From: Corynebacterium marinum DSM 44953
Lineage (GTDB): Bacteria; Actinomycetota; Actinomycetes; Mycobacteriales; Mycobacteriaceae
Assembly: GCF_000835165.1 (NCBI RefSeq)
Contig: NZ_CP007790.1
Span: forward strand, 620,001 to 684,000
Direction: 5' to 3'
DNA: 64,000 nucleotides
In this document: piece after piece, positions 22,274 through 34,360 of the stretch
Layout of the letters: the number at the start of each line of letters is the position of its first letter
Numbering within the stretch: position 1 is the stretch's first letter
Made by a program: the position numbers and the translations under genes
Notes under the pieces: generated by a model
Databases searched by the model: none
Told to the model about the DNA's origin: nothing
What the model saw: only the letters and a program-made list of their open reading frames with translations

Positions 22274-23734
22274 ATGACCGCTGGACTGAAGACAGAAAAT
22301 CCGAGTGCCCTAGACAGGTACTTCCACATCACCGAGCGGGGCTCGACGGTCAGCGGTGAGATCCGCGCGGGCGTCGTGACCTTCTTCGCGATGGCGTACA
22401 TCGTCATCCTCAACCCGCTGATCATCGGCACCACCCCAGACGTCAACGGCACCACCCTGGGCATTCCCCAGGTGGCCGCCGCCACCGCGCTGGCCGCCGG
22501 CGTGATGACGATCGCCTTCGGCCTCATCGCCCGCTACCCCTTCGGCATCGCCGCGGGCCTGGGGCTCAATACCCTGGTGGCCGTCACCCTGGTCGCCGGC
22601 GAAGGCCTCACCTGGCCGGAGGCCATGGGTCTGGTGGTCCTCGACGGTGTGGTCATCGTGCTGCTGGCAGTCTCCGGTTTCCGCACCGCGGTCTTCCGTG
22701 CCATCCCGCCGTCGATGAAGGCGGCGATGGGCGTGGGCATCGGCCTGTTCATCGCCATCATCGGCTTCGTCGACGCGGGCTTCGTCCGCCGCATCCCCGA
22801 CGCCGCCGGCACCACCGTGCCCGTCGGCCTGGGCATCGACGGGTCCGTGTCCTCCTGGCCGACCGTCACGTTCGTCCTCGGCCTGATCATCTGCGGTTTC
22901 CTGGTGGTCCGCAAGATCCGCGGAGGCCTGTTCCTGGGCATTCTGGCCACCACCATCATCGCCATGATCGTGGAAGCTCTCACCGATTCCGGCCCCTCTT
23001 TCGTCGACGGCGAGCCCAACCCCTCCGGCTGGTCGCTGGCAGTGCCGGTCCTCCCCGAAAGCTTCGGCGGCGTGCCGGACCTGTCCATCGTCGGCGCGGT
23101 CGACATCTTCGGGGCGTTCACCCGCATCGGTGCGATCGCCGCCTCGCTGCTGGTGTTCACCCTGGTCCTGGCCAACTTCTTCGACGCGATGGGCACCATG
23201 ACGGCCCTGGGCAAGCAGGGCAAACTCGTCGACGAGAACGGCGAGCTGCCCCAGATGAAGAAGGCCCTGGTTGTCGAGGGCTTCGGCGCCATCGTCGGCG
23301 GCGCGACCTCCTCGTCCTCCGCCACCGTCTACGCGGACTCCGCCGCGGGCGTCGGCGACGGCGCGCGCACCGGCCTGGCGAACATCGTCACCGGTCTGCT
23401 CTTCCTGCTGGCCATGTTCCTCACCCCGCTCTACGAAGTCGTCCCGATCGAGGCCGCCGCGCCCGTGCTGGTCATCGTCGGCGCGATGATGATGGCCCAG
23501 ATCACCGACATCGAGTGGACGAAGTTCCACATTGCTCTGCCGGCCTTCCTCACCATCGTGGTCATGCCCTTCACCTACTCCATCGCCAACGGCATCGGCG
23601 TCGGCTTCATCGCCTTCGCCCTGATGTCGGTGGCCGCCGGCAAGACCCGGGAGGTCCACTGGATCATGTGGCTGGTCTCCGCGCTGTTCATCGCCTACTT
23701 CGGCATGGACCCGCTCCTCGAGGCCATCGGTTAG
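22274..23734 (+). CDS. NCS2/AzgA-family purine (adenine/guanine/hypoxanthine) permease
   Basis: A 486-residue membrane protein with 12 or more hydrophobic segments. The N-terminal FFAMAYIVILNPLII and AAGLGLNTLVA match the AzgA-like branch of nucleobase permeases, as do GTMTALGKQGKLVDENG and the SSSSATVYADSAAGVGDGARTG stretch. These proteins import purine bases with protons. The 119-bp upstream gap holds no recognisable purine riboswitch. The downstream methyltransferase begins four bases after the stop, so the two genes form an operon. Confidence 0.9.
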   Translation: MTAGLKTENPSALDRYFHITERGSTVSGEIRAGVVTFFAMAYIVILNPLIIGTTPDVNGTTLGIPQVAAATALAAGVMTIAFGLIARYPFGIAAGLGLNTLVAVTLVAGEGLTWPEAMGLVVLDGVVIVLLAVSGFRTAVFRAIPPSMKAAMGVGIGLFIAIIGFVDAGFVRRIPDAAGTTVPVGLGIDGSVSSWPTVTFVLGLIICGFLVVRKIRGGLFLGILATTIIAMIVEALTDSGPSFVDGEPNPSGWSLAVPVLPESFGGVPDLSIVGAVDIFGAFTRIGAIAASLLVFTLVLANFFDAMGTMTALGKQGKLVDENGELPQMKKALVVEGFGAIVGGATSSSSATVYADSAAGVGDGARTGLANIVTGLLFLLAMFLTPLYEVVPIEAAAPVLVIVGAMMMAQITDIEWTKFHIALPAFLTIVVMPFTYSIANGIGVGFIAFALMSVAAGKTREVHWIMWLVSALFIAYFGMDPLLEAIG

Positions 23735-23738
23735 ACGC

Positions 23739-24572
23739 ATGCGCATCCGCATCGACGACCCCGCCGACCCGCGTCTCGACGACGTCCGCCACCTCAACCG
23801 CTCCGACAACCGCCCCGACCTGCCGGGCGGGAAAGGCCTGGTGATCGCCGAGGGGCCGCTGGTGGTGGGCAGGCTGCTGGAATCACGGTTTCCCGTGCGC
23901 CGCCTGGTGGGGTTTCCGGCCAAACTGGACGCCTTCCTCGCGGAGACCGAGGTGCCCGCCGATCTGCCGATCTACGAGATCAGCCGGGAGGTGCTCGCCG
24001 CCGTCGCGGGTTTCGACATGCACCGCGGCCTGCTCGCCGCCGCCGACCGGGCGTCCGAACCCGAGCTCGCGGACATCCTCGCCGCCGCCCGCACGGTCGT
24101 CGTGCTCGAGGGGGTGGGCGACCACGAGAACATCGGCTCCATGTTCCGCAACGCCGCCGGGATGGGTGCGGATGCGGTCCTGTTCGGCAACGGCTGCGCG
24201 GATCCGCTCTACCGCCGGGTGGTCCGCGTGTCCATGGGCCACGTGCTGCGTACGCCTTTCGCCCACCTGGCGGGCAGCCGCACGACGTGGCAGCGTTCGC
24301 TCGCCGCGCTTTCCGACGCCGGGTTCCGCCTCGTCTCCCTGACACCGGACCCGGAGGCGGAGCATCTGGCGGACGCCCTCGTCGATGAGCACGGTCGGCC
24401 GTGGCCGAAGGTGGCCCTGCTCGTCGGCGCGGAGGGGCCCGGCCTGACGGAGCACGCCATGCGCGCGACCGACGTCCGGGCCAGGATCCCCATGGCGCCC
24501 GGGACCGATTCGCTTAATCTGGCCACCTCGGCCGCGATCGCCTTCTACGAACGCGACCGTTCCCTGCGTTAA
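23739..24572 (+). CDS. TrmH/SpoU-family RNA 2'-O-methyltransferase
   Basis: A 277-residue SPOUT methyltransferase. An N-terminal substrate-binding domain (about 1-110) precedes the knotted catalytic domain with motif 1 NIGSMFRNAAGMGAD, motif 2 VGAEGPGL and motif 3 IPMAPGTDSLNLATSAAIAFYE. It would methylate a ribose in rRNA or tRNA with S-adenosylmethionine; the exact site is not readable. The ATG lies four bases past the permease stop. Its TAA shares TTAA with the stop of the convergent gene. Confidence 0.9.
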   Translation: MRIRIDDPADPRLDDVRHLNRSDNRPDLPGGKGLVIAEGPLVVGRLLESRFPVRRLVGFPAKLDAFLAETEVPADLPIYEISREVLAAVAGFDMHRGLLAAADRASEPELADILAAARTVVVLEGVGDHENIGSMFRNAAGMGADAVLFGNGCADPLYRRVVRVSMGHVLRTPFAHLAGSRTTWQRSLAALSDAGFRLVSLTPDPEAEHLADALVDEHGRPWPKVALLVGAEGPGLTEHAMRATDVRARIPMAPGTDSLNLATSAAIAFYERDRSLR

Positions 24573-25408
24573 TCCCGGTCGGAGTGCCGGATCTTCTCGT
24601 TCACCCAGGAACGGGCCCGGCGTGCCCGGCGGCCCAGGACCGCACCGGCGCGCCTGGCGGCCGCCACCGACTCGTCCGCCCAGCGGGGGAGGCGGGTGTG
24701 GTCCTCCTCGGCGGGGGACTCGTAGTCGTCGTAACCCCCGACCAGGTCGGGTTCATCCCGCCCGCGGGACGCGCGCTCGCGTTCCTGCCGCGGGCCGTCC
24801 ACCGCGCGCGGCGCCGGCCGTCCGTCCACCGCGTAGGCGACGACATGGATGTCCGGGCCCTCCGGTGTGACGTCCACCCCCACCCAGGAGCGCTGGGCCT
24901 CGGCGACCAGGTCGACCGGCTCAAAAGGTAGGGAGATGCCCCCGGCGCTCTCGGCCTTCTCCCCGGCCCAGAAAGGCGCCTCGAAGGGTTCCGGGAGCCC
25001 GACGTCCTCGTAGGTGCGGTTGCGCTCCGCGCACAGCGACCGTTTGAGCACCCCGCCGCGCCAGTGCGCCACAGCGCCGTACCCGGTCGCGATGTTCACG
25101 GCGAAGGCGTAGATGTCGGCGGCCGGCACCGAATTCAGGAGGCGGCGGTCGATCCCGGAGAGCTCGGGCGTGTCGGTGAGCACCGTCTGCACGATGGTCA
25201 CCCCGGGGAAACCCGCCACGTAGTACTCGCCCGCAGACGCCTGGGCCGAGCGGTTCAGGGGAAATTCACCGATCGGGGTGATCGGCCACGCCGGGTTGAG
25301 CTGGGCGAGGTACTTCCGGCCGAAACCTCGGTCCGCCCTCGGCTCCGCGGCGATGATTCGCGCCGGGTCAGCGGCCGTGACAAACCACAGGGTGACGACA
25401 GTCTCCAC
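24569..25408 (-). CDS. DUF6928-like protein of unknown function
   Basis: A 279-residue protein starting METVVTLWFVTAADPARII, with an alpha/beta-looking first 200 residues and a basic, disordered C-terminal tail (Arg/Asp-rich, about 195-279). It resembles an actinobacterial family I know as DUF6928; no function is assigned. The GTG at 25408 is the only usable start, but the GGAGGG lies only two bases before it, so the initiation signal is odd. It follows sepH by 12 bp on the same strand and may be co-transcribed with it. Confidence 0.65.
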   Translation of the reverse strand: METVVTLWFVTAADPARIIAAEPRADRGFGRKYLAQLNPAWPITPIGEFPLNRSAQASAGEYYVAGFPGVTIVQTVLTDTPELSGIDRRLLNSVPAADIYAFAVNIATGYGAVAHWRGGVLKRSLCAERNRTYEDVGLPEPFEAPFWAGEKAESAGGISLPFEPVDLVAEAQRSWVGVDVTPEGPDIHVVAYAVDGRPAPRAVDGPRQERERASRGRDEPDLVGGYDDYESPAEEDHTRLPRWADESVAAARRAGAVLGRRARRARSWVNEKIRHSDRD

Positions 25409-25420
25409 GACCCTCCGCCC

Positions 25421-26353
25421 CTAGTCCCGCGGACGCTTCGTGTTTGCGCGGACGCCCAGCAGCACGTCCTCCCAGTGGGGGGTCACCGCTTTGCGACGCC
25501 TCCGGGCCGGCGCCTTGTCCTCCGCCTCGGGCTCCTTCCCGAACTCTCCCCCTTCGAGCTGTTCCGCCCCCTCGTCCCCGGCCGCGGCGGAGTTCTCCTC
25601 CGCCCGGTCCTCGTGGTCCTCCTCGTAGCGGTTGCCCCGCCCGACGGAGGTGAGGGTGCGCACCGGCTGGACGAAATCTGGGTCCGTGAGGTCGGCCGCC
25701 ACCGGGTTGCGCGCCTCCGCGGTCGACTTCGAGGTGGGCCGCACCTCGATGGCCCATTCGGCCTCGTTCTCCGAGAGTCCTGCGGTCCAGGACACCCTTG
25801 CGACCCAGGTGCCGTCAGGCTCCCGGTAGGCGTCCCAGTCGGTGTCGGCGACGGAGTGCCCGCGCGCGGCGAAAGCGGCCGCCAGCACCTCCCACAGGGT
25901 CAGTTTCGCGGGGCCGTCCTCGCGGACGGGGTGCGCCTGCTTGGCCAGCTCCGACATCCGGGAGCGTTCCAGCAGCACCGGGTGCGCGAAAGCCTCGACC
26001 CGGGACTCGGCGACGCCCATTTCTTCGGCCAGCTGGGCGACGGAGGCGCCTGCGCGGATCCGGGTCTGGATCTCCCGGGGGCGCATGGTCAGCGGGGTGG
26101 TGAGCAGCGGGTCGGGGGTCGGCAGCGCGCGCGCCGCAGATGCAGGCCGCGGGACGGGCTCCGGCTCAGGCTCCGGCTGCCGTTCCGGCGTTTCCTCCGG
26201 CGCGGCGGTGATCTCCGGTGTCCGGCCGGCGAGAAGATCGCGGGCGGCGTCATCGAGCCGGGTGACGTCGAGGAAGAACTGGTCGCCGTCCTCGGCGCGC
26301 AGAACCAGGGAGGTCGGCGTCGATTCGCCGGGGACGAGGAACAACTCGCGCAT
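25421..26353 (-). CDS. sepH: Septation protein SepH (DUF3071)
   Basis: A 310-residue protein with an N-terminal DUF3071 domain (MRELFLVPGESTPTSLVLRA...). A helix-turn-helix-like segment sits around residues 100-130 (IRAGASVAQLAEEMGV). A disordered acidic/proline-rich linker lies at about 55-85 and a charged C-terminal tail after 225. SepH of streptomycetes and mycobacteria promotes FtsZ assembly at division sites. The ATG at 26353 has AAGGAG about 5 bases upstream. It lies about 100 bp downstream of serC on the same strand, as in mycobacteria. Confidence 0.85.
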   Translation of the reverse strand: MRELFLVPGESTPTSLVLRAEDGDQFFLDVTRLDDAARDLLAGRTPEITAAPEETPERQPEPEPEPVPRPASAARALPTPDPLLTTPLTMRPREIQTRIRAGASVAQLAEEMGVAESRVEAFAHPVLLERSRMSELAKQAHPVREDGPAKLTLWEVLAAAFAARGHSVADTDWDAYREPDGTWVARVSWTAGLSENEAEWAIEVRPTSKSTAEARNPVAADLTDPDFVQPVRTLTSVGRGNRYEEDHEDRAEENSAAAGDEGAEQLEGGEFGKEPEAEDKAPARRRRKAVTPHWEDVLLGVRANTKRPRD

Positions 26354-26456
26354 GCGTTCTCCTTCAGGACAGCTCACGTGATGTATTCCACCCTAACGCA
26401 GACATGCGCCGGACCGGGTGAGGTCCGACGCATGTTTGAGATTCGACGCAGGGCGG

Positions 26457-29385
<2,929 letters not shown>

Positions 29386-29410
29386 GACCACCGGTTAGTC
29401 CGAGCCTAAG

Positions 29411-29459
29411 AAACCGGGCACACCGCCACCTTTATACTGGGGGCCGTTGTGCCCGGTTT
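29411..29459 (+). terminator. gltA terminator with a -10-like box in its loop
   Basis: AAACCGGGCACA at 29411-29422 pairs perfectly with TGTGCCCGGTTT at 29448-29459, a 12-bp stem followed by TCCC. The 25-base loop contains TATACT at 29433-29438, a consensus -10 hexamer that could start the fkpA transcript about 45 bases before its ATG. No good -35 is visible. Confidence 0.75.
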
Positions 29460-29489
29460 TCCCATGAACACCCACAAGGAGACACACTC

Positions 29490-29849
29490 ATGACCAAGCC
29501 CCAGATCGAAGCCCAGACCGGCCCCGCACCGGAGGACCTCGTAGCCGTCGACCTCATCGTCGGCGAAGGCGAGGAGGCGCAGGCGGGAGGTCTCGTCGAG
29601 GTCCACTACGTCGGCGTCGATTTCGAGTCGGGCCAGGAGTTCGATTCTTCCTGGGATCGCGGCCAGTCCATCGAGTTCCCACTCAGCGGCCTCATCGCCG
29701 GCTGGCAGGAAGGCATCCCCGGCATGAAGGTCGGCGGCCGCCGTCAGCTGACCATCCCCCCGGAGAAGGCCTACGGCCCGGCCGGTGGCGGACACCCCCT
29801 GTCCGGTCGCACCCTGGTCTTCGTGATCGACCTGATCAGCGCCGGTTAA
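29490..29849 (+). CDS. fkpA: FKBP-type peptidyl-prolyl cis-trans isomerase
   Basis: A 119-residue cytoplasmic FKBP. It has the family's VEVHYVGVDFESGQEFDSSWDRG, the IAGWQEGIPGMKVGGRRQLTIPP block and the closing LVFVIDLI strand. Such enzymes speed proline isomerisation during folding. AAGGAG lies 9 bases before the ATG. The gene lies just after gltA and is separated by a terminator that may hold its promoter. Confidence 0.93.
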   Translation: MTKPQIEAQTGPAPEDLVAVDLIVGEGEEAQAGGLVEVHYVGVDFESGQEFDSSWDRGQSIEFPLSGLIAGWQEGIPGMKVGGRRQLTIPPEKAYGPAGGGHPLSGRTLVFVIDLISAG

Positions 29850-29867
29850 CCAGCGCCGACTACAGGA

Positions 29868-31055
29868 CTAGGCCGTGGCCGCCGCCCATGCGGCGGCCAC
29901 GGCCCTGCTCACTTCGGGGGCGACGCGGGCGTCGAGAGGCGAGGGGACGATGTGCTCGACGTCGAGGTGCTCCGCGGCGACCGCGGCGATGGCCTGCGAC
30001 GCCGCCTGCTTCATCTCGGGGGTGATGGATGTGGCTCCCGCGGCGAGCGCGCCGTGGAAGATGCCGGGGAAGGCCAGGACGTTGTTGATCTGGTTCGGCA
30101 GATCGGATCGTCCCGTGGCGACGACCGCGCCGTAGCGGTAAGCGAGCTCGGGGTCGATCTCCGGGTTCGGGTTGGCCAGTGAGAACAGGATCGGCCGCTC
30201 GGCCATCAACTGCAGAGCCTCCTCGGGGACGGAGCCCGCGGACACCCCGATGAAGGTGTCCGCGCCCTCGAAGGCCTCGAAAATTCCGCCGGTGACGCCC
30301 CGGGGGTTGGTGGTGCGTGCCAGTTCGTCCTTGACCTCGTTGAGGTCCCCGCGGCCGGCGTGGATGATGCCGCGGGAGTCGAGCATGATGATGTCGCTGA
30401 TGCCGGCGTCGGCGAGCATCTTCTCGCAGGCCACGCCGGCGGCGCCCGCTCCTGAAATGACCACCTTGAGGTCGGGGAGTCCGCGGCCCAGAAGAAGGCA
30501 GGCGTTGCGCAGCGCGGCGAGGATCACCACGGCGGTGCCGTGCTGGTCGTCGTGCATGACCGGCATGTCGAGGGTCTCGACGAGCCGGCGTTCGACCTCG
30601 AAGCAGCGGGGCGCGGAGATGTCCTCGAGGTTGATGGCGCCGAAGGAGGGCGCCAGGGCAGTGATGGTCTCGACGAGTTTGTCGGGGTCGGTCTCGTCCA
30701 GCACGATGGGCACGGCGTTGAGGCCGGCGAAGCGGTGGAACAACTGGGCCTTGCCCTCCATGACGGGAAGTGCCGCGCGGGGGCCCATGTTGCCGAGCCC
30801 CAGGACGGCGGTACCGTCGGAGATGATCGCCACGGTGCGGCCGATACCGGTGTAGCGCTGTGCGAGCGACGGGTCCTCCGCGATGGCGGTGCACACGCGC
30901 GCCACTCCCGGGGTGTAGGAGACGGAGAGGTCCCGCTGCGTCTCCAGGGGCCGGGCGGAGCGGATCGTCAGTTTTCCCCCCTCGTGGGCGGCGAAGATCT
31001 CCTCGTCGCTCAGGTCGGCGGTGTGGTGGGCGGCGGCATTCGGGTCAGTGGACAT
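29868..31055 (-). CDS. NAD(P)-dependent malic enzyme
   Basis: A 395-residue short-form malic enzyme that decarboxylates malate to pyruvate. Visible are the N-terminal YTPGVARVC motif, NMGPRAALPVMEGKA with the catalytic lysine, the metal-binding HDDQHGTAVV, and the nucleotide-binding SGAGAAGVACEKML. The cofactor cannot be fixed from sequence alone. TAGACT lies seven bases before the ATG at 31055, so the mRNA is probably leaderless. It is divergent from the aldo/keto reductase and near mctC, fitting a pyruvate/malate node. Confidence 0.92.
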   Translation of the reverse strand: MSTDPNAAAHHTADLSDEEIFAAHEGGKLTIRSARPLETQRDLSVSYTPGVARVCTAIAEDPSLAQRYTGIGRTVAIISDGTAVLGLGNMGPRAALPVMEGKAQLFHRFAGLNAVPIVLDETDPDKLVETITALAPSFGAINLEDISAPRCFEVERRLVETLDMPVMHDDQHGTAVVILAALRNACLLLGRGLPDLKVVISGAGAAGVACEKMLADAGISDIIMLDSRGIIHAGRGDLNEVKDELARTTNPRGVTGGIFEAFEGADTFIGVSAGSVPEEALQLMAERPILFSLANPNPEIDPELAYRYGAVVATGRSDLPNQINNVLAFPGIFHGALAAGATSITPEMKQAASQAIAAVAAEHLDVEHIVPSPLDARVAPEVSRAVAAAWAAATA

Positions 31056-31127
31056 AGGCCCAAGTCTAGGACCTGTGACGAGGTGATCCTCTCCCCGTCG
31101 CGGGTGAATCGGGGCACAATGGGGTCC

Positions 31128-31970
31128 ATGACTACTCTGACGCTCAACGACGGCACCGAGATCCCGCAGATCGGACTGGGCACCTGGAAGCTGCTGGGGG
31201 AGGAGGGGGTCCGTGTCATCCGGGAAGCTATCTCCCTCGGGTACCGCCACTTCGACACTGCATCCGCCTACGGCAACGAGGAGACCGTCGGCCGGGCGGT
31301 CGCGGAGGCCGTCGCGGCTGGCGACGTGACGCGCGAGGAGCTGTTCATCACCACGAAGGCGTGGCAGAACGAGCAGGGGAAGGACGGGATCCCCCGTGCC
31401 TTCCGCTCGTCGCTCGACCGCCTCGGGCTGGAGTACGTGGACCTTTATCTGGTGCACTGGCCGGCGCCGGACCAGGGGAAATACGTGGAGAGCTTCGAGG
31501 CGGTCGCCCGCCTGCAGGGGCTCGGCCTGGCGCAGTCCGTCGGCGTGGCCAACTTCTACGGGGATGTGCTGCGCGAGGTCGTGGACGAGGTCGGCGTTGT
31601 TCCGGCCGTCAACCAGGTGGAGCTGCACCCCGGTTTCTCCCAGGCGCCTCTCCGCGCCCTCCACGAGGAGCTCGGGGTGACCACGGTCGCCTGGTCCCCG
31701 CTCGGCCGCGGGATCCTGCTGGCGAATCCGGTTCTCGACACCGTCGCCCGCGCCGTCGGCCGGTCCACCGCCCAGGTGGCGCTTCGCTGGGCCATGCAGC
31801 TCGGTTGCGTGGTCATCCCGAAGTCCACGAACCCCAGACGGCTGGCGCAGAATCTCGCCGCCGCCGATTTCACCCTGAGCCGCGATCAGATGGAGGCTAT
31901 CAGCGGCCTCGACGGACAGGCGGGGTTCGGGCGGATTTTTGAGGACCCCCGGACATTCGGCAGCAATTAA
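31128..31970 (+). CDS. Aldo/keto reductase
   Basis: A 280-residue TIM-barrel oxidoreductase of the AKR5-like (2,5-diketo-gluconate reductase) type. The catalytic tetrad is visible: Asp and Tyr in HFDTASAYGNE, Lys in FITTKAW and His in YLVHWP. The NADPH-binding VIPKSTNPRRLAQN is near the C-terminus. The physiological substrate is unknown. The ATG at 31128 has CACAAT at 31115-31120, seven bases upstream, so a leaderless start is likely; an ATG at 31119 would overlap the -10. Confidence 0.9.
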   Translation: MTTLTLNDGTEIPQIGLGTWKLLGEEGVRVIREAISLGYRHFDTASAYGNEETVGRAVAEAVAAGDVTREELFITTKAWQNEQGKDGIPRAFRSSLDRLGLEYVDLYLVHWPAPDQGKYVESFEAVARLQGLGLAQSVGVANFYGDVLREVVDEVGVVPAVNQVELHPGFSQAPLRALHEELGVTTVAWSPLGRGILLANPVLDTVARAVGRSTAQVALRWAMQLGCVVIPKSTNPRRLAQNLAAADFTLSRDQMEAISGLDGQAGFGRIFEDPRTFGSN

Positions 31971-32339
31971 TGCGCTGACCTGGCATAATATGAAGGAAGC
32001 AAATTTTGTGAATCAGCGGACGTTGCCTAGGCAAGGTTTGTGAAGTTCTGCTGGAGTGTGAAGTTTCGGTTTGCAAACTTTGCGCCAGAGAGCGAGTTCC
32101 CGAGCGGGGGTGGTTGTAGTATCAAAAAATGTCCTGCTGAGGATGGGTTTCGGGGGTGGCCCGGGTTTCATCTTTGGGCAATGTTCCATTTTCACTTCAA
32201 CGTTGCAGTGTGAGCCAGGTAACTTACATTTGCAGTACAGAGTGTGATCACCCGCACAGGGCAGTTGGTCCGGCGGGAAAGTTCACCAGAAGCAAGAACC
32301 CCGGGTTGCTCCCGGGACAGACATGAAAGAGAGATCATT
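31971..32339 (+). promoter_or_regulatory. Control region upstream of the DUF485-mctC operon
   Basis: A 369-bp gap with no gene. TTGCAG (32203-32208) and TACATT (32225-32230) with 16 bp between form a candidate promoter. TTTGCAAACTTTGCG at 32070-32084 contains two overlapping RamB-like half sites, and GGGGGT at 32106-32111 and 32152-32157 resemble RamA sites. These regulators control acetate/pyruvate genes including mctC in C. glutamicum. CCCGGG at 32300-32305 and 32311-32316 can form a small hairpin in the leader. Confidence 0.45.
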
Positions 32340-32687
32340 GTGAGTGCGACTCCAGCAGTCCGAGCGGACGGTCGGCGCGAGCCCACCTCCGAGGAATTCA
32401 TGGCGATGCATGCGAGTCCGCAGTTCAAGGAACTGCGGAAGACCTACCGCTCCTTCACCTTCCCGATGTCCATTGCCTTCTTCCTCTGGTTCGCCGTATA
32501 CGTCCTCGCGGCAGTGTTCGCCTCGGACTGGATGGCCACCGAGATCGGCGGCGGTTTCAACATCGGCATCGTCTTCGGACTCCTCCAGTTCCTGACCACC
32601 TTCGCCATCACGTGGATCTACGTGGTCTACGCCAACAAGAACATCGAGCCGCAGTCGGCCGCCATCCGCGAAGCAATGGAGGGCTAG
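32340..32687 (+). CDS. DUF485 small membrane protein linked to MctC
   Basis: A 115-residue protein with two transmembrane helices (about 45-65 and 75-97) and the DUF485 pattern (SPQFKELRKTYRSFTFPMS, VYANKNIEPQSAAIREAMEG). Such proteins accompany ActP/MctC-type solute:sodium symporters (YjcH-ActP in E. coli). GTG at 32340 follows an AAAGAGAG ribosome binding site. The symporter gene begins four bases after its stop, so they are translated from one mRNA. Its own role is unproven. Confidence 0.88.
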   Translation: MSATPAVRADGRREPTSEEFMAMHASPQFKELRKTYRSFTFPMSIAFFLWFAVYVLAAVFASDWMATEIGGGFNIGIVFGLLQFLTTFAITWIYVVYANKNIEPQSAAIREAMEG

Positions 32688-32691
32688 AAAC

Positions 32692-34335
32692 ATGACAACC
32701 GCATACCTCGCTCAAGAAGTCAGCACCGGAAACCCGATCCTCAATATCTCGGTCTTCGTCGTCTTCATCGTCGTCACCATGACGGTGGTCACCCGGGTGG
32801 GCAAGTCCACCTCAGAGGCCTCCGACTTCTACACCGGCGGCGCATCCTTCACCGGCACCCAGAACGGCCTGGCCATCGCAGGCGACTACCTCTCTGCAGC
32901 CTCCTTCCTGGGCATCGTCGGCTCCATCGCCCTGTACGGCTACGACGGCTTCCTCTACTCCATCGGCTTCTTCGTCGCATGGCTGGTCGCTCTCCTGCTC
33001 GTCGCCGAGCCGCTGCGTAACGTCGGCCGCTTCACCATGGCGGACGTTCTTTCCTTCCGAATGCGTCAGAAGCCGGTCCGCGTCGCCGCGGCCATCGCCA
33101 CCCTCGCAGTGTCCCTGTTCTACCTCATCGCCCAGATGGCCGGCGCGGGTTCCCTCGTCTCCGTCCTGATGAACCTCGACGGTAAGCTCGAGCAGTCCAT
33201 CGTCGTCACCATCGTCGGCATCGTCATGATCGCCTACGTCCTCGTCGGTGGCATGAAGGGCACCACCTACGTCCAGATGATCAAGGCAGTGCTCCTTGTC
33301 GGCGGCGTCGGCATCATGACCGTCCTGGTCTTCGTCTCCGTCCGCGGCGGCTTCGGCACCCTGTTCAACGACGCGATGGACATGCACGCAACCTCCGCCA
33401 ACATGGCGGAAAAGGGCTACGCGGCCTCCGACATCATGGCTCCGGGCCTGCGCTACGGCGGCAGCTTCACCCAGCAGCTGGACTTCGTCTCCCTGGGCCT
33501 GTCCCTGGTCCTCGGTACCGCCGGTCTGCCCCACGTCCTCATGCGTTTCTACACCGTCCCCACCGCCAAGGAAGCCCGCAAGTCCGTCACCTGGGCCATC
33601 GTCCTCATCGGCGCGTTCTACCTCATGACCCTGGTCCTCGGCTACGGCGCCGCTGCGCTGGTCGGTCCGGACCGCATCCTGGATGCACCGGGTGGCGCGA
33701 ACGCCGCAGCTCCGCTGCTCGCACTTGAGCTCGGCGGCTCGATCTTCATGGCGCTGATCTCCGCTGTCGCCTTCGCCACCGTCCTCGCCGTGGTCGCAGG
33801 TCTGACCATCACCGCTTCGGCCTCCGTCGCCCACGACGTCTACGACGGTGTGTTCCGCAACGGCCAGTCCTCCGAGGCTGAGCAGGTCCGCGTCTCCCGC
33901 ATCACGGTCCTCGTACTCGGCGCCATCTCCATCGTCCTGGGCATCCTGGCCATGGAGCAGAACGTCGCCTTCCTGGTGTCCCTGGCCTTCGCCATCGCCG
34001 CCTCCGCGAACCTGCCCACGATCCTGCTGTCCCTGTACTGGAGGCGCTTCAACACCGCCGGTGCCGTGGCCTCGATGTACACCGGTACCATCCTCTCGCT
34101 GGTGCTCATCTTCTTCTCCCCGGCTGTCTCCGGAGCACCGTCCGCGATGTTCCCGACCGTCGACTGGTCCATCTTCCCGCTGACCAGCCCGGGTCTGGTC
34201 GCTATCCCGCTGTCCTTCCTGGTGGGCATCATCGTTCCGTTCCTCACCAAGCCGGACAACCTGGACCACCTCACCGCTGAGATGGAGGTCCGCTCCCTCA
34301 CCGGTGTCGGTGTCGAGGCCCCGGTCGATCACTAA
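32692..34335 (+). CDS. mctC: Monocarboxylate (pyruvate/acetate/propionate) symporter MctC
   Basis: A 547-residue transporter of the solute:sodium symporter family with about 13 transmembrane helices. It shows TGGASFTGTQNGLAIAGDYLSAASFLG near the N-terminus, the DVLSFRMRQKPVR motif and the GLPHVLMRFYTVP stretch, all as in ActP/MctC. In C. glutamicum MctC imports pyruvate, acetate and propionate and is essential for growth on pyruvate. It is in an operon with the DUF485 gene, and a strong hairpin follows at 34361. Confidence 0.92.
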   Translation: MTTAYLAQEVSTGNPILNISVFVVFIVVTMTVVTRVGKSTSEASDFYTGGASFTGTQNGLAIAGDYLSAASFLGIVGSIALYGYDGFLYSIGFFVAWLVALLLVAEPLRNVGRFTMADVLSFRMRQKPVRVAAAIATLAVSLFYLIAQMAGAGSLVSVLMNLDGKLEQSIVVTIVGIVMIAYVLVGGMKGTTYVQMIKAVLLVGGVGIMTVLVFVSVRGGFGTLFNDAMDMHATSANMAEKGYAASDIMAPGLRYGGSFTQQLDFVSLGLSLVLGTAGLPHVLMRFYTVPTAKEARKSVTWAIVLIGAFYLMTLVLGYGAAALVGPDRILDAPGGANAAAPLLALELGGSIFMALISAVAFATVLAVVAGLTITASASVAHDVYDGVFRNGQSSEAEQVRVSRITVLVLGAISIVLGILAMEQNVAFLVSLAFAIAASANLPTILLSLYWRRFNTAGAVASMYTGTILSLVLIFFSPAVSGAPSAMFPTVDWSIFPLTSPGLVAIPLSFLVGIIVPFLTKPDNLDHLTAEMEVRSLTGVGVEAPVDH

Positions 34336-34360
34336 GTAACACCCCGCAGTTGCTCCACCA

